Shown piece by piece: positions 7,371 to 15,560 of a DNA stretch of 18,624 nucleotides; position 1 is the stretch's first letter, and the number at the start of each line of letters is the position of its first letter. Source of the stretch: an uncultured Oscillospiraceae bacterium (GTDB lineage Bacteria; Bacillota; Clostridia; Oscillospirales; Oscillospiraceae); assembly GCA_944385305.1 (NCBI GenBank), contig CALWWS010000175.1:1-18624 (forward strand). Reading direction: 5' to 3'. The notes under the pieces are model-generated. The model saw only the letters and a list, made by a program, of their open reading frames with translations, did not search any database and was not told where the DNA came from. A program made the translations under genes and the position numbers.

Positions 7371-7575
7371 AATTTCGGAAAAGAGATATCATCTCTTTTC
7401 CGAGAAGGATGCAGCCCGCCGCGCGCATAATTTGTCCTGCGTGGGAGGACAAATTCCACACTTGCGGGCTGAGAAGTGTTTTTGACCAGGCGCATGTCCC
7501 GGTCAAAAACGGATTTAAATCTTATTTCGCCGCCTGCGGGCGGTGAAACTCTGAGAGGCTTTTTTGACAAGCTGG

Positions 7576-7608
7576 CGGGCGCAAGGAGTTTTCCTTGCGC
7601 CCGTTTTT
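7576..7608 (+). terminator. Strong Rho-independent terminator between sigE and sigG
   Basis: A perfect 12-bp stem (CGGGCGCAAGGA at 7576-7587, TCCTTGCGCCCG at 7592-7603), a GTTT loop, then TTTTT. It ends transcripts coming from spoIIGA-sigE, so sigG would depend on its own forespore promoter. Confidence 0.93.
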
Positions 7609-7666
7609 GCTGGGGAAATCCATCGAAAGCCGTCAGACGATAAAAAATATCCCCCCCGCCGCCGCC

Positions 7667-7695
7667 GTATGAAAGGCACCGGCAAGGAAATACTG
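7667..7695 (+). promoter_or_regulatory. Candidate sigma-F-type promoter of sigG
   Basis: GGAAATACTG at 7686-7695 fits the sigma-F -10 pattern GGnnAnAnTR at every fixed position. GTATG at 7667-7671 is close to the -35 pattern GYWTA. The 14-base gap is one or two bases shorter than usual. Its place between the terminator and the sigG start, about 33 bases before the GTG, is right for forespore expression. Confidence 0.5.
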
Positions 7696-7728
7696 TAAGC
7701 ACAGTCAGTGAAAGGCAGGCGGGGCGCG

Positions 7729-8499
7729 GTGCAGGGCAAGGTGGAAATCTGCGGGGTGAATACCTCCAAGCTCAAGGTACTCAAAAGCGAGGAGACCATG
7801 GCCCTGCTCAAGCGGGCCAAGCAGGGGGACATGGAGGCCCGGGAGGAGCTCATCGCGGGCAACCTGCGCCTGGTGCTCTCGGTGATCCAGCGCTTTGCCA
7901 ACCGGGGGGAGAATGTGGACGACCTGTTCCAGGTGGGGTGCATTGGCCTCATCAAGGCCATCGACAACTTCAACACCGACCTGGACGTGCGCTTTTCCAC
8001 CTACGGGGTGCCCATGATTGTGGGAGAGATCCGCCGCTATCTGCGGGACAACAGCGCCCTGCGGGTGTCCCGCTCCATGCGGGACACGGCCTACAAGGTG
8101 CTCCAGGCCAAGGAGGCCTTTCTCCGGGAGCACCAGCGGGAGCCCTCGGTGGAGGAGATCGCCAAGGCGCTGGACATCAAGCGGGAGGACGTGGTCTTTG
8201 CCCTGGACGCCATTGTGGACCCGGTCTCCCTCTATGAGCCGGTCTACTCCGACGGGGGGGACGCCATCTGCGTCATGGACCAGGTGAAGGACAGCAAGAA
8301 CACCGACGAGAGCTGGCTGGAGCGCATCGCCCTGCGCCAGGCCATGGAGGAGCTGAGCGAGCGGGAGCGGAGCATCCTCAACATGCGCTTTTTCCAGGGC
8401 CGCACCCAGATGGAGGTGGCCGACGAGGTGGGCATCTCCCAGGCCCAGGTGTCCCGGCTGGAGAAGAGCGCCATCAACCGGATCAAGAAGAATCTCTGA
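7729..8499 (+). CDS. sigG: RNA polymerase sigma-G, late forespore sporulation sigma factor
   Basis: 256 residues from GTG 7729, giving MQGKVEICGVNTSKL, the family N-terminus. GTG 7708 is in frame but lacks a ribosome site and adds an atypical leader. Region 2 (GNLRLVLSVIQRFANRGE, DLFQVGCIGLIKAIDNF, FSTYGVPMIVGEIRRYLRDN) lies at about 38-115, region 3 at about 130-200, and region 4 with the helix-turn-helix (TQMEVADEVGISQAQVSRLEKS) at the C-terminus. The sequence is very close to Bacillus sigma-G (260 residues). It drives late forespore genes, including small acid-soluble proteins and germination genes. Its position after sigE is conserved in Firmicutes. No terminator was seen before the glmS promoter, so read-through into glmS is possible during sporulation. 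Confidence 0.95.
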   Translation: MQGKVEICGVNTSKLKVLKSEETMALLKRAKQGDMEAREELIAGNLRLVLSVIQRFANRGENVDDLFQVGCIGLIKAIDNFNTDLDVRFSTYGVPMIVGEIRRYLRDNSALRVSRSMRDTAYKVLQAKEAFLREHQREPSVEEIAKALDIKREDVVFALDAIVDPVSLYEPVYSDGGDAICVMDQVKDSKNTDESWLERIALRQAMEELSERERSILNMRFFQGRTQMEVADEVGISQAQVSRLEKSAINRIKKNL

Positions 8500-8528
8500 G
8501 CCGGGGGCGGGAGTTTGGCAATTCTCCA

Positions 8529-8557
8529 TTGCGGGAGCGGGGCGCTCGTGCTATACT
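8529..8557 (+). promoter_or_regulatory. Sigma-A promoter of glmS and the genes after it
   Basis: TTGCGG (8529-8534), a 17-base spacer and TATACT (8552-8557), 33 bases upstream of the glmS ATG. The leader is too short to hold a glmS ribozyme. Confidence 0.7.
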
Positions 8558-8590
8558 ATATGTTCAGATTGATTGCAGGAGGATTCGCCT

Positions 8591-10432
8591 ATGTGCGGCA
8601 TCGTTGGATTTATCGGCAGGGAGGAGGCCGCCCCCATTCTGCTGGAGGGCCTCTCCCGCCTGGAATACCGGGGCTACGACTCGGCGGGCATCGCGGTGTA
8701 CGACCCGGAGGAGGGCCTGCAGGTGGTGAAGGCCAAGGGGCGGCTTCAGGTGCTCTCCGACATTGTGGCGGGGGGCAAGACCATCCACGGCACCGTGGGC
8801 CTGGGCCACACACGCTGGGCCACCCACGGGGAGCCCTCGGACGTGAACTCCCACCCCCACGTCAGTGAGGACGGGCGCATCGCGGTGGTACATAACGGGA
8901 TCATTGAAAACTACATGGAGATCAAGGAGTACCTCCAGGGCAAGGGCGTGAAGTTCGTCTCCCAGACGGACACCGAGGTAGTGGCCCAGCTGCTGGAGTA
9001 CTACTATAAAAAGCAGCCCGACGACCTGCTGGGGGCGGTGGTGAAGGTGCTCCACCGCATCCAGGGGGCCTACGCCTTCGGCATCATCAGCGCCGACCAC
9101 CCCGACCAGCTGGTGGCCGCCCGGAAGGACAGCCCCCTGATTCTGGGCTATGGCAAGGGCTTTCACTTTCTGGCCTCCGACGTGACGGCGGTGATCCGCT
9201 ACACCCGGGAGGTGAGCTACCTGGACGACGGGGAGATCGCCGTGCTCACCGCCGACTCGGTGCAGGTGTACAACGCCCTGCTGGAGCCGGTGGAGAAGGA
9301 GCACCACCAGGTGGACTGGGAGATCTCCGCCGCGGAAAAGGGCGGATACGAGCACTTCATGGCCAAGGAGATCATGGAGCAGCCCAAGGCCTTCCGGGAC
9401 ACGGTGTTCCCCCGCATCCAGGAGGGGCAGGTGGTGCTGGACGATTTGCAGCTGCCTGTGGAGTACCTGCGGGAGATGGATAAGGTGTACATCATCGCCT
9501 GCGGCTCCTCCTACCACGTGGGCATGGCGGCCAAGTACACCCTGGAAAAGCTGCTGCGCAAGCCGGTGGAGGTGACCCTGGCCTCGGAGTTTCGCTACTG
9601 CGACCCCATTGTCACGGACAGGACCCTGGCCCTGGTGATCAGCCAGTCGGGGGAGACCATCGACACCCTGGCCGCCATGCGGGAGGCCAAGCGCCTGGGG
9701 GCCCGGGTGCTCTCCATTGTCAACGTGGTGGGCTCCACCATCGCCCGGGAGAGCGACGATGTGCTCTACACCTGGGCGGGCCCCGAGATCGCCGTGGCCA
9801 CCACCAAGGCCTACTCCACCCAGCTGGCGGTGGTCTACCTCATCGGGCTCTACTGCGCCAAGCTGCTGGGCACGGTGGGGGAAGAGGAGTACCGGGCCAT
9901 TGTGGATGAGCTGCTGCTCATCCCCACCAAGATCGAGGAGATCCTGGCCAACCGGGGGGATATCCAGTACTTCGCCTCCATCTACTTCAACCACCCCTCC
10001 ATCTTCTTCATCGGCCGCAACATCGACTACGCCGTGGGGCTGGAGGGCTCGCTGAAGCTTAAGGAGATCTCCTACATCCACTCCGAGGCCTACGCCGCCG
10101 GGGAGCTCAAGCACGGCACCATCTCCCTCATCGAGCCGGGCACCCTGGTGGTGGCCCTGGCGGGCCACGGCAAGCTCTTTGAAAAGACCATGAGCAACGT
10201 GGTGGAGGTGAAGAGCCGGGGGGCGGACGTGCTGGGGGTGACCACCGCCGGCCGGACGGAGCAGATGGGCAAGACGGCGGATCACGTCATCCCCGTGCCC
10301 GACACCCACCCCATGCTCCTCCCCTCCCTGGAGGTGGTGCCCATGCAGCTGTTTGCCTACTATGTGGCCCTGCAGCGGGGCTGCGACATCGACAAGCCCA
10401 GAAACCTGGCCAAATCGGTCACGGTGGAGTAA
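8591..10432 (+). CDS. glmS: Glutamine--fructose-6-phosphate aminotransferase (isomerizing)
   Basis: 613 residues, normal for GlmS. It makes glucosamine-6-phosphate from fructose-6-phosphate and glutamine, the first step of amino-sugar and peptidoglycan synthesis. ATG 8591 is set by AGGAGG with an 8-base gap and by the N-terminus MCGIVGFIG, whose Cys2 is the glutaminase nucleophile. The N-terminal glutamine amidotransferase domain (about 2-220) has LGHTRWATHGEPS and VHNGIIENY. Two SIS sugar-isomerase domains follow, at about 285-425 (ACGSSYHVG, SQSGETIDTLAA) and 455-600. The C-terminus NLAKSVTVE is the canonical end. An upstream ATG at 8573 lies before the ribosome site and would bury the catalytic Cys. 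The gap to the next gene is only 11 bases, so it probably shares a transcript with the ABC importer genes. Confidence 0.97.
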   Translation: MCGIVGFIGREEAAPILLEGLSRLEYRGYDSAGIAVYDPEEGLQVVKAKGRLQVLSDIVAGGKTIHGTVGLGHTRWATHGEPSDVNSHPHVSEDGRIAVVHNGIIENYMEIKEYLQGKGVKFVSQTDTEVVAQLLEYYYKKQPDDLLGAVVKVLHRIQGAYAFGIISADHPDQLVAARKDSPLILGYGKGFHFLASDVTAVIRYTREVSYLDDGEIAVLTADSVQVYNALLEPVEKEHHQVDWEISAAEKGGYEHFMAKEIMEQPKAFRDTVFPRIQEGQVVLDDLQLPVEYLREMDKVYIIACGSSYHVGMAAKYTLEKLLRKPVEVTLASEFRYCDPIVTDRTLALVISQSGETIDTLAAMREAKRLGARVLSIVNVVGSTIARESDDVLYTWAGPEIAVATTKAYSTQLAVVYLIGLYCAKLLGTVGEEEYRAIVDELLLIPTKIEEILANRGDIQYFASIYFNHPSIFFIGRNIDYAVGLEGSLKLKEISYIHSEAYAAGELKHGTISLIEPGTLVVALAGHGKLFEKTMSNVVEVKSRGADVLGVTTAGRTEQMGKTADHVIPVPDTHPMLLPSLEVVPMQLFAYYVALQRGCDIDKPRNLAKSVTVE

Positions 10433-10443
10433 GGAGAGATGGT

Positions 10444-12024
10444 GTGAAAAGACGGATTCTTCCCCTTCTGCTGGCCCTGGCCCTGGTGCTGGGCCTTGCG
10501 GCCTGCGCCGGCCCCAACCAGGAGGAGGCGGCCCAGACCGTGGTGCGCTGCGGCCTGTCCAACGCCTGGGACTCCCTGATGCCCTACAACAGCCCCTCGG
10601 GGAGCAACTATTCCCGGATCATCTACGACAAGATCTACGACCGCCTGGCCTACGTCCACGCCGACGGAACCCTGGACCCCCGGGGCGCGGACAGCTGGGA
10701 GAGCGCCGACGGCGGCCTGACGGCCCTCTTCCACCTGAGCGAGAAGGCCGCCTTCCACGACGGCACCCCGGTCACCGCCCAGCACTGGGCGGACACCATC
10801 GCCCTGCTCACAGACCCCGACTGCCCCACCCTGGGCCGTGGGGCCTTCTCGGTGCTGGCCGGCACCGACGAGACGGGCGCGGCGGTGGAAGGGGAGAGCC
10901 TGGGGGCCCAGGCGGTGGATACATACACCCTGAAGCTCACCTTCAAGACCCCCACCACCCCGGAGGACTTTCTGCTGGACAAGAACCGGGAGTACTACGT
11001 GCTGCCCACCCACCTCATCGGGGACACCCCGGCCTCGGAGGTGATGGAGCTGGAGCTGTGGAACGCCCCGGTGGGCTCCGGCCCCTGCTCCTTTGTCTCC
11101 GAGGTGGCGGGCAGCCAGATTGTACTGGCTGCCAACCCGGACTACCAGTTGGGCGCTCCCGGCTTTGACCAGCTGGTGATCACCGTCATGGACAAGTCCA
11201 ACCTGCTCACCTCCCTCATCGCCGGGGATCTGGACTACTACGCCTTCGGGGGCAACGCCTCGGTGGAGGACGCTCAAGTAGCCCGCCAGGCGGGCCTGGA
11301 GGTGCTGGAGGGCACGGTGCCCAACACCTTCTATGAGCTGATGCTCAACAACGCCTCCATCCCCAGCGCCGAGATCCGCAGGGCCATCGGCCTGGCCCTG
11401 GACAAGGACGCCCTGTGCCTCCAGTCCACCCAGGGGCTGGGCACCCCCACCGCCACCGACCTCACCCCGGGCACCGCCTACACCTCCCCCTTCACCTGGA
11501 GCCGGGACGTGGAGCAGGCCATGGAGCTGCTGCGCCAGGGCGGGTACGACGGCAGAACCTACAAGCTGGCCTGCACCTCCAACCGCTCGGGGCTGGCCGC
11601 CCTGATGCAGCAGAACCTGGGGGAGGCGGGCATCGCCGTGGAGATTGTAACGGTGGATTCGGCCACCCTCTTCTCCGGCATGTCGGAGGGGAAGTACGAC
11701 ATGGCCATCGCCAGCCACACCCCCGGCGCCCTGCCCCTGTGGTTTACCGCCAGCCGGTTCACCCAGGACAACAACATCTTCCACGTCTCCGATCTGGCCC
11801 CCTACACCGAGTACATCAGCCAGATCCAGACCGAGCAGGACACCGCGGTCAAGCAGGCCCTGGTGGAGCGCTTCCAGGAGCTGCTGGTGAGCGAGCGTCC
11901 CTTCATCCCCCTGTGGTTCGGCACCACCCTGCACGTCCAGTCCCCCACGGTGGAGGGCATTGACTACCCCTCCTCCAGCTTCTGCAATGAGAACGTGTGG
12001 GACTGGGTGAAGCAGCCCGGATAA
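10444..12024 (+). CDS. Peptide/nickel-type ABC transporter substrate-binding lipoprotein (SBP family 5)
   Basis: 526 residues from GTG 10444, with AAGGAGA 5 bases upstream. A lipoprotein signal peptide is clear: KRR, a hydrophobic core, then lipobox LAAC with the lipidated Cys at 21. The mature protein has the DppA/OppA/NikA layout: a short N-terminal lobe, YDKIYDRLAYVHADGTLDP, FHLSEKAAFHDGTPVTAQ, and a C-terminal lobe with ALVERFQELLVSERPFIPLW. It would be anchored outside the membrane and deliver oligopeptides or a similar ligand to the two permeases downstream. The ligand cannot be told from sequence. It starts 11 bases after glmS and is followed by a 93-base gap with a hairpin, which may allow more of this protein than of the permeases. 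Confidence 0.92.
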   Translation: MKRRILPLLLALALVLGLAACAGPNQEEAAQTVVRCGLSNAWDSLMPYNSPSGSNYSRIIYDKIYDRLAYVHADGTLDPRGADSWESADGGLTALFHLSEKAAFHDGTPVTAQHWADTIALLTDPDCPTLGRGAFSVLAGTDETGAAVEGESLGAQAVDTYTLKLTFKTPTTPEDFLLDKNREYYVLPTHLIGDTPASEVMELELWNAPVGSGPCSFVSEVAGSQIVLAANPDYQLGAPGFDQLVITVMDKSNLLTSLIAGDLDYYAFGGNASVEDAQVARQAGLEVLEGTVPNTFYELMLNNASIPSAEIRRAIGLALDKDALCLQSTQGLGTPTATDLTPGTAYTSPFTWSRDVEQAMELLRQGGYDGRTYKLACTSNRSGLAALMQQNLGEAGIAVEIVTVDSATLFSGMSEGKYDMAIASHTPGALPLWFTASRFTQDNNIFHVSDLAPYTEYISQIQTEQDTAVKQALVERFQELLVSERPFIPLWFGTTLHVQSPTVEGIDYPSSSFCNENVWDWVKQPG

Positions 12025-12060
12025 CACACACAGAGTTTCAAACTGTAAAAAGCCTCCGTA

Positions 12061-12077
12061 GGGCCGCGCCGCGGCCC
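12061..12077 (+). other. Intercistronic GC hairpin between the binding protein and permease genes
   Basis: A perfect 7-bp stem (GGGCCGC/GCGGCCC) with a 3-base loop and no T-run follows. It sits 37 bases after the binding-protein stop. Such a hairpin can protect the upstream mRNA from 3' exonucleases without ending transcription. This role is inference. Confidence 0.55.
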
Positions 12078-12117
12078 GTGCCCCCGCCGGGGCCGGAAGT
12101 GTAGGAGGAACGCGCAA

Positions 12118-13077
12118 ATGACCCGTTATATCCGCAACCGGCTGGTGAGCGCCGTGCCCGTATTTTTCGGCATCACCATCCTGGTCTTTCTCATGCTCCA
12201 GGTGGTGCCGGGCACCATCACCGACCTGATGGGGGAGCAGGGGGTCTCCAGCGCCGCCGACAAGGCGGCGCTGGAGGCGTCCCTGGGCCTGGACCGCCCC
12301 CTGCCCGTGCGCTACGGCGCGTGGCTGTGGGATCTGCTCCGGGGCGATCTGGGCAACTCCTACGCCAGCGGCAAGGAGGTGTCCGGGCTCATCGCCCAGC
12401 GCATCGGCCCCTCCCTGCTGCTCACCGGCAGCGGGGTGCTGCTGGCGGTGCTCATCGCCGTGCCCCTGGGTGTGCTCTCCGCCTGGAAGCCGGGCTCGGC
12501 CTGGGACCGGGCGGCGGGGGTGCTCTGCCTGGTCAGCTTCGGGGTGCCCGGCTTCTTTTTGTGCCTGGTGGGCATCTTTGTCTTCTCCGTGGTGCTGGGC
12601 TGGCTGCCCTCCCAGGGGATGTACGCCTCGGGTGTGTACGCCGGGCTGGGGGATCTGCTGCACCACCTCATCCTCCCCGCGGGGGTGGTGTGCCTGAGCG
12701 GGCTGGGGGATCTGGTGCGCCAGACCCGATCGGCCTGCCTGGAGACCCTGGGGGAGGACTACATCACCACCGCCCGGGCCAAGGGCCTGAGCGAGGGGGC
12801 GGTGATGGTGCGCCACGTGCTTCGCGGCTCCCTCATCCCGGTGCTCACCACCGTGCTCACCCACATCCCCCACATCATCGGCGGCTCGGTGGTGGTGGAG
12901 CGGGTGTTCGGCTGGCCGGGGATGGGCAGCCTGCTCTTCAGCGCCATCTTCTCCCGGGACGACCCGGTGATCATGGGCGTGACGGTGGTCATCGCCCTGG
13001 CGGTGCTCCTGACCAACCTGCTGCTGGACCTCATCTACGGTCTGGCCGACCCCCGGGTGCGCTATGAGGAGGGGTAG
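12118..13077 (+). CDS. Peptide-type ABC transporter permease (DppB/OppB family)
   Basis: 319 residues. ATG 12118 has AGGAGG 9 bases upstream. The N-terminus TRYIRNRLVSAVPVFFGITILVF is characteristic of DppB/OppB: a first membrane helix followed by a long outer loop. About six membrane helices are visible. The cytoplasmic coupling (EAA) loop that contacts the ATPase is EDYITTARAKG at about 213-223, followed by VMVRHVLRGSLIPVLT. The C-terminus LIYGLADPRVRYEEG is typical. It forms a heterodimeric channel with the next gene, whose ribosome site lies inside its last codons. The ATPase partners are not in the window. Confidence 0.93.
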   Translation: MTRYIRNRLVSAVPVFFGITILVFLMLQVVPGTITDLMGEQGVSSAADKAALEASLGLDRPLPVRYGAWLWDLLRGDLGNSYASGKEVSGLIAQRIGPSLLLTGSGVLLAVLIAVPLGVLSAWKPGSAWDRAAGVLCLVSFGVPGFFLCLVGIFVFSVVLGWLPSQGMYASGVYAGLGDLLHHLILPAGVVCLSGLGDLVRQTRSACLETLGEDYITTARAKGLSEGAVMVRHVLRGSLIPVLTTVLTHIPHIIGGSVVVERVFGWPGMGSLLFSAIFSRDDPVIMGVTVVIALAVLLTNLLLDLIYGLADPRVRYEEG

Positions 13078-13081
13078 GGGC

Positions 13082-13927
13082 GTGCAGGGGGGCCGGCGGG
13101 AGGTGTGGCAGCGCTTCCGGCGGGACCGGCGGGCCTTCGCCTGCCTGTGTATTCTGGGAGCGGAGGCGGCCTGTGTGCTGCTGCTCCCCCTGCTGCTGGG
13201 GCTGGACCCCTACACCAGCGATCTGACGGCGGGCTTCTGGGCGCCCCCCTCCGCCGGGCACTGGCTGGGCACCGACGACGTGGGCCGGGATCTCTTCGCC
13301 CGGCTGCTGTGCGGGGGGCGGGTCTCTTTGCTGGTGGGCTTTTGCGCCGCGGCCATCAGCGTGGCGGTGGGCATCCCCCTGGGCCTGCTGGCGGGCTACC
13401 GCCGGGGGGCCTGGGAGTTTTGGATCATGCGCCTGGCCGACCTGTTCCAGACCTTCCCCAGCATTGTGCTGGTGCTGTGCCTGGTGGCGGTGGTGGGCCC
13501 GTCGGTGTTCAACATCATTCTGGTCATCGGCCTGCTGGGCTGGACGGGGATCGCCCGGCTGGTATACGGCAACACCCTGAGCGTGCGGGAGAAGGAGTAC
13601 GTGCTGGCCGCCCGGGCCCTGGGGGGGAGCACCGCCTCCATCCTGCGGCGCAACGTGCTGCCCAACGCGGTCTCCCCGGTGTGGGCCGCCCTGGCCCTGC
13701 GGGTGGGCCGGGCCATTTTGTCCGAGTCCAGCCTGAGCTTTTTGGGGGTGGGCATCCGCACCCCCCAGGCGTCCTGGGGCAACCTGATCCAGTACGCCTC
13801 CAACCTGACGGTGCTCACCACCCGGCCCTGGGTGTGGCTTCCCCCGGGGGTGTGCATCATCGTGACGGTGCTGTGCCTGCAGATCATCGGGGACGGTCTG
13901 CGCAACGCCCTGGATCCCCGTACCTAG
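13082..13927 (+). CDS. Peptide-type ABC transporter permease (DppC/OppC family)
   Basis: 281 residues from GTG 13082, chosen because AGGAGG (13067-13072) lies 9 bases upstream. An ATG at 13064 is in frame but overlaps dppB by 14 bases and has its ribosome site inside the gene. The N-terminus (EVWQRFRRDRRAFACLC) and GTDDVGRDLFARLLCGGRVSLLVG are DppC/OppC hallmarks. The coupling loop is EKEYVLAARALG at about 170-181, followed by ILRRNVLPNAVSPV. The C-terminus DGLRNALDPRT matches the family. It pairs with the DppB-like subunit. The next gene is not an ATPase but an antiporter, so the importer must use ATPases encoded elsewhere or be incomplete. Confidence 0.93.
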   Translation: MQGGRREVWQRFRRDRRAFACLCILGAEAACVLLLPLLLGLDPYTSDLTAGFWAPPSAGHWLGTDDVGRDLFARLLCGGRVSLLVGFCAAAISVAVGIPLGLLAGYRRGAWEFWIMRLADLFQTFPSIVLVLCLVAVVGPSVFNIILVIGLLGWTGIARLVYGNTLSVREKEYVLAARALGGSTASILRRNVLPNAVSPVWAALALRVGRAILSESSLSFLGVGIRTPQASWGNLIQYASNLTVLTTRPWVWLPPGVCIIVTVLCLQIIGDGLRNALDPRT

Positions 13928-13928
13928 C

Positions 13929-13943
13929 GCCCCGGCACGGGGC
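13929..13943 (+). other. Intercistronic GC hairpin after the DppC-like gene
   Basis: GCCCCG/CGGGGC, a 6-bp perfect stem with a 3-base loop, begins two bases after the stop codon. No T-run follows, and the next ribosome site starts 5 bases later. It could slow ribosome loading or stabilise the upstream mRNA end. Confidence 0.5.
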
Positions 13944-13958
13944 AGAGAGGAGGCGAAC

Positions 13959-15560
13959 ATGTACGGCATTCTGCTCTCCTGCGGACTGATTGTGGTGGCC
14001 TGCATTCTGGCCGGCCGCCTCTCCCAGCGGCTGGGGGTGCCCGCCCTGCTGCTGTTTATGGGGCTGGGCATGCTGTGCGGCTCCGACGGGCTGTTCAAAA
14101 TCCCCTTCAGTGACTTTGCAATCGCCGAGCAGATCTGCTCGGTGGCCCTCATCTTCATCATGTTCTACGGCGGCTTCGGCACCCGGTGGGACGCCGCCCG
14201 GCCCATCGCGGGCAAGGCGGTGACCCTGTCCACCCTGGGGGTGGTGCTCACCGCCCTGCTCACCGCCCTGTTCTGCCGCTTCGCCCTGGGCTTCTCCCCC
14301 CTGGAGAGCTTTCTCACCGGGGCGGTGATCAGCTCCACCGACGCGGCCAGCGTGTTCTCCATCCTGCGCTCCAAGCGCCTGGGCCTGAAGTACAACACCG
14401 CCTCCCTCCTGGAGGTGGAGAGCGGCAGCAACGACCCCGCCTCCTACATGCTCACCGCCGTGGCCCTCTCCCTGCTGGGCGTGGGGGAGACGGGCTCGGT
14501 GGTGTGGATGGTGGCCGCCCAGATCCTCTTCGGGGTGGGCCTGGGCCTGGGGGTGGCCCTGCTGTCCATTCTGGTGCTCCGCCGGCTCAAGCTGGCCGAC
14601 GGGCTGGACGCCATCTTCACCGTGGGAGCCGCCCTGCTCTCCTTCGCCCTGCCCGCCGTGCTGGGGGGCAACGGCTACCTGGGCGCCTACCTGGCGGGGA
14701 TTGTGGTGGGCAACGCCAAAATTCCCAACAAGGTGGGGCTGGTGCACTTCTTCGACGGGATCACCGGCCTGGCCCAGATTCTGCTCTTCTTCCTGCTGGG
14801 CCTGCTCTCCTTCCCCCGGCAGATGGTGCAGGTGCTGCCTTCCGCGGCGGGCATCGCCCTGTTTCTCACCTTCATCGTCCGGCCTGCCGTGGTGTTCGCC
14901 CTGCTTGCCCCCTTCAGGTGCCCGCCCCGCCAGTGCCTGGTGATCTCCTGGGCGGGGCTGCGGGGCGCGGCCTCCATCGTGTTCGCCATTATGGCGGTGG
15001 CCAGCGGGGCGGCCATCGGCTACGATCTGTTCCACGTGGTGTTCTGTGTGTGTCTGCTCTCGGTGGCCGTCCAGGGCTCCCTGCTGCCCCTGGTGGCCAG
15101 GAGGCTGGACATGGTGGACGACGACGAGGACAGCGTCAGCCGCACCTTCAACGACTACCAGGATCAGCGCCAGCTCCACCTCACCCGCTTCCAGGTGGAT
15201 GAGCGCCACCCCTGGGCGGGCAAGCGGGTGCGGGAGTGCCACCTGCCCGCCGACGCCCTGGTGGTGATGCTCCGCCGGGGCAGCGAGAACCTGATCCCCA
15301 ACGGGGACACGGTCATCCGCCCGGGAGACCTGCTGGTGCTCAGCACCCCGGTGTACGAGGACGAGGGGGGCGTGAGCCTGCGGGAGATCCCGGTGGAGGA
15401 GCACAGAGCGTGGATCGGCCGGCCCATCAAGGATCTGGGCATCCCGCCCCAGGTGCTTATCATCCTGGTGCGCCGGGCGGACGGCACCACGGTGGTGCCC
15501 AAGGGGGGCACCGTCATCCAACGGGGGGACACCCTGGTGGTCAACGACCTGGAGGGCTGA
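13959..15560 (+). CDS. Potassium/proton antiporter of the NhaP2/CvrA type (CPA1) with two RCK_C domains
   Basis: 533 residues. ATG 13959 has AGGAGG with a 5-base gap. The first 385 residues are a roughly 12-helix exchanger. The transport site carries GAVISSTDAASVFS (Asp at about 128) and LLEVESGSNDPASY (Glu 154, Asn-Asp 158-159), the NhaP2-like signature. A later WAGLRGAASIVFAIM matches the conserved WxGLRG helix. Two tandem TrkA-C (RCK_C) cytoplasmic domains follow at about 406-465 and 474-533, each ending in a GDTVIxxGDxLVV-like strand; these probably bind a regulatory ligand. NhaP2 proteins typically carry one such domain before a further region, so the exact subtype is uncertain. It swaps K+ (or Na+) for H+ in pH and ion balance. 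No partner regulatory subunit is adjacent. Confidence 0.9.
   Translation: MYGILLSCGLIVVACILAGRLSQRLGVPALLLFMGLGMLCGSDGLFKIPFSDFAIAEQICSVALIFIMFYGGFGTRWDAARPIAGKAVTLSTLGVVLTALLTALFCRFALGFSPLESFLTGAVISSTDAASVFSILRSKRLGLKYNTASLLEVESGSNDPASYMLTAVALSLLGVGETGSVVWMVAAQILFGVGLGLGVALLSILVLRRLKLADGLDAIFTVGAALLSFALPAVLGGNGYLGAYLAGIVVGNAKIPNKVGLVHFFDGITGLAQILLFFLLGLLSFPRQMVQVLPSAAGIALFLTFIVRPAVVFALLAPFRCPPRQCLVISWAGLRGAASIVFAIMAVASGAAIGYDLFHVVFCVCLLSVAVQGSLLPLVARRLDMVDDDEDSVSRTFNDYQDQRQLHLTRFQVDERHPWAGKRVRECHLPADALVVMLRRGSENLIPNGDTVIRPGDLLVLSTPVYEDEGGVSLREIPVEEHRAWIGRPIKDLGIPPQVLIILVRRADGTTVVPKGGTVIQRGDTLVVNDLEG

Larger units (their letters stand above)
7371..7728 (+). other. Structured sigE-sigG intergenic region with several hairpins
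   Basis: This 358-bp gap has no gene but holds five inverted repeats. (1) A 13-bp perfect stem at 7375-7387/7391-7403 directly after sigE, without a T-run. (2) A nested pair: outer 8-bp CAGCCCGC/GCGGGCTG (7412-7419/7464-7471) enclosing 9-bp AATTTGTCC/GGACAAATT (7429-7437/7447-7455). (3) A 10-bp GTTTTTGACC/GGTCAAAAAC (7478-7487/7501-7510). (4) A 7-bp GC stem at 7528-7534/7539-7545. (5) The terminator at 7576-7608. The last 100 bases carry a candidate sigma-F promoter and the sigG leader. Stems 2 and 3 together could be a dispersed palindromic repeat or a structured RNA; no known family was recognised. Confidence 0.75.

Noticed and set aside
7375..7403. Hairpin right after sigE taken as the sigE terminator
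   Set aside because: The stem is strong, but neither strand has a T-run after it; the true terminator form is at 7576-7608.
8500..8590. glmS ribozyme upstream of glmS
   Set aside because: The space between sigG and glmS is 91 bases and the leader after the promoter is only about 27, far too short for the ribozyme core. None of its helices was seen.
10360..12873. An 837-codon open frame on the minus strand
   Set aside because: It lies opposite glmS, the binding protein and a permease, is rich in Gly/His/Gln/Pro, and shows no family motif. It is a by-product of GC-rich third codon positions. Other long minus-strand frames (3335-4660, 8564-10309, 13884-15521) are rejected for the same reason.
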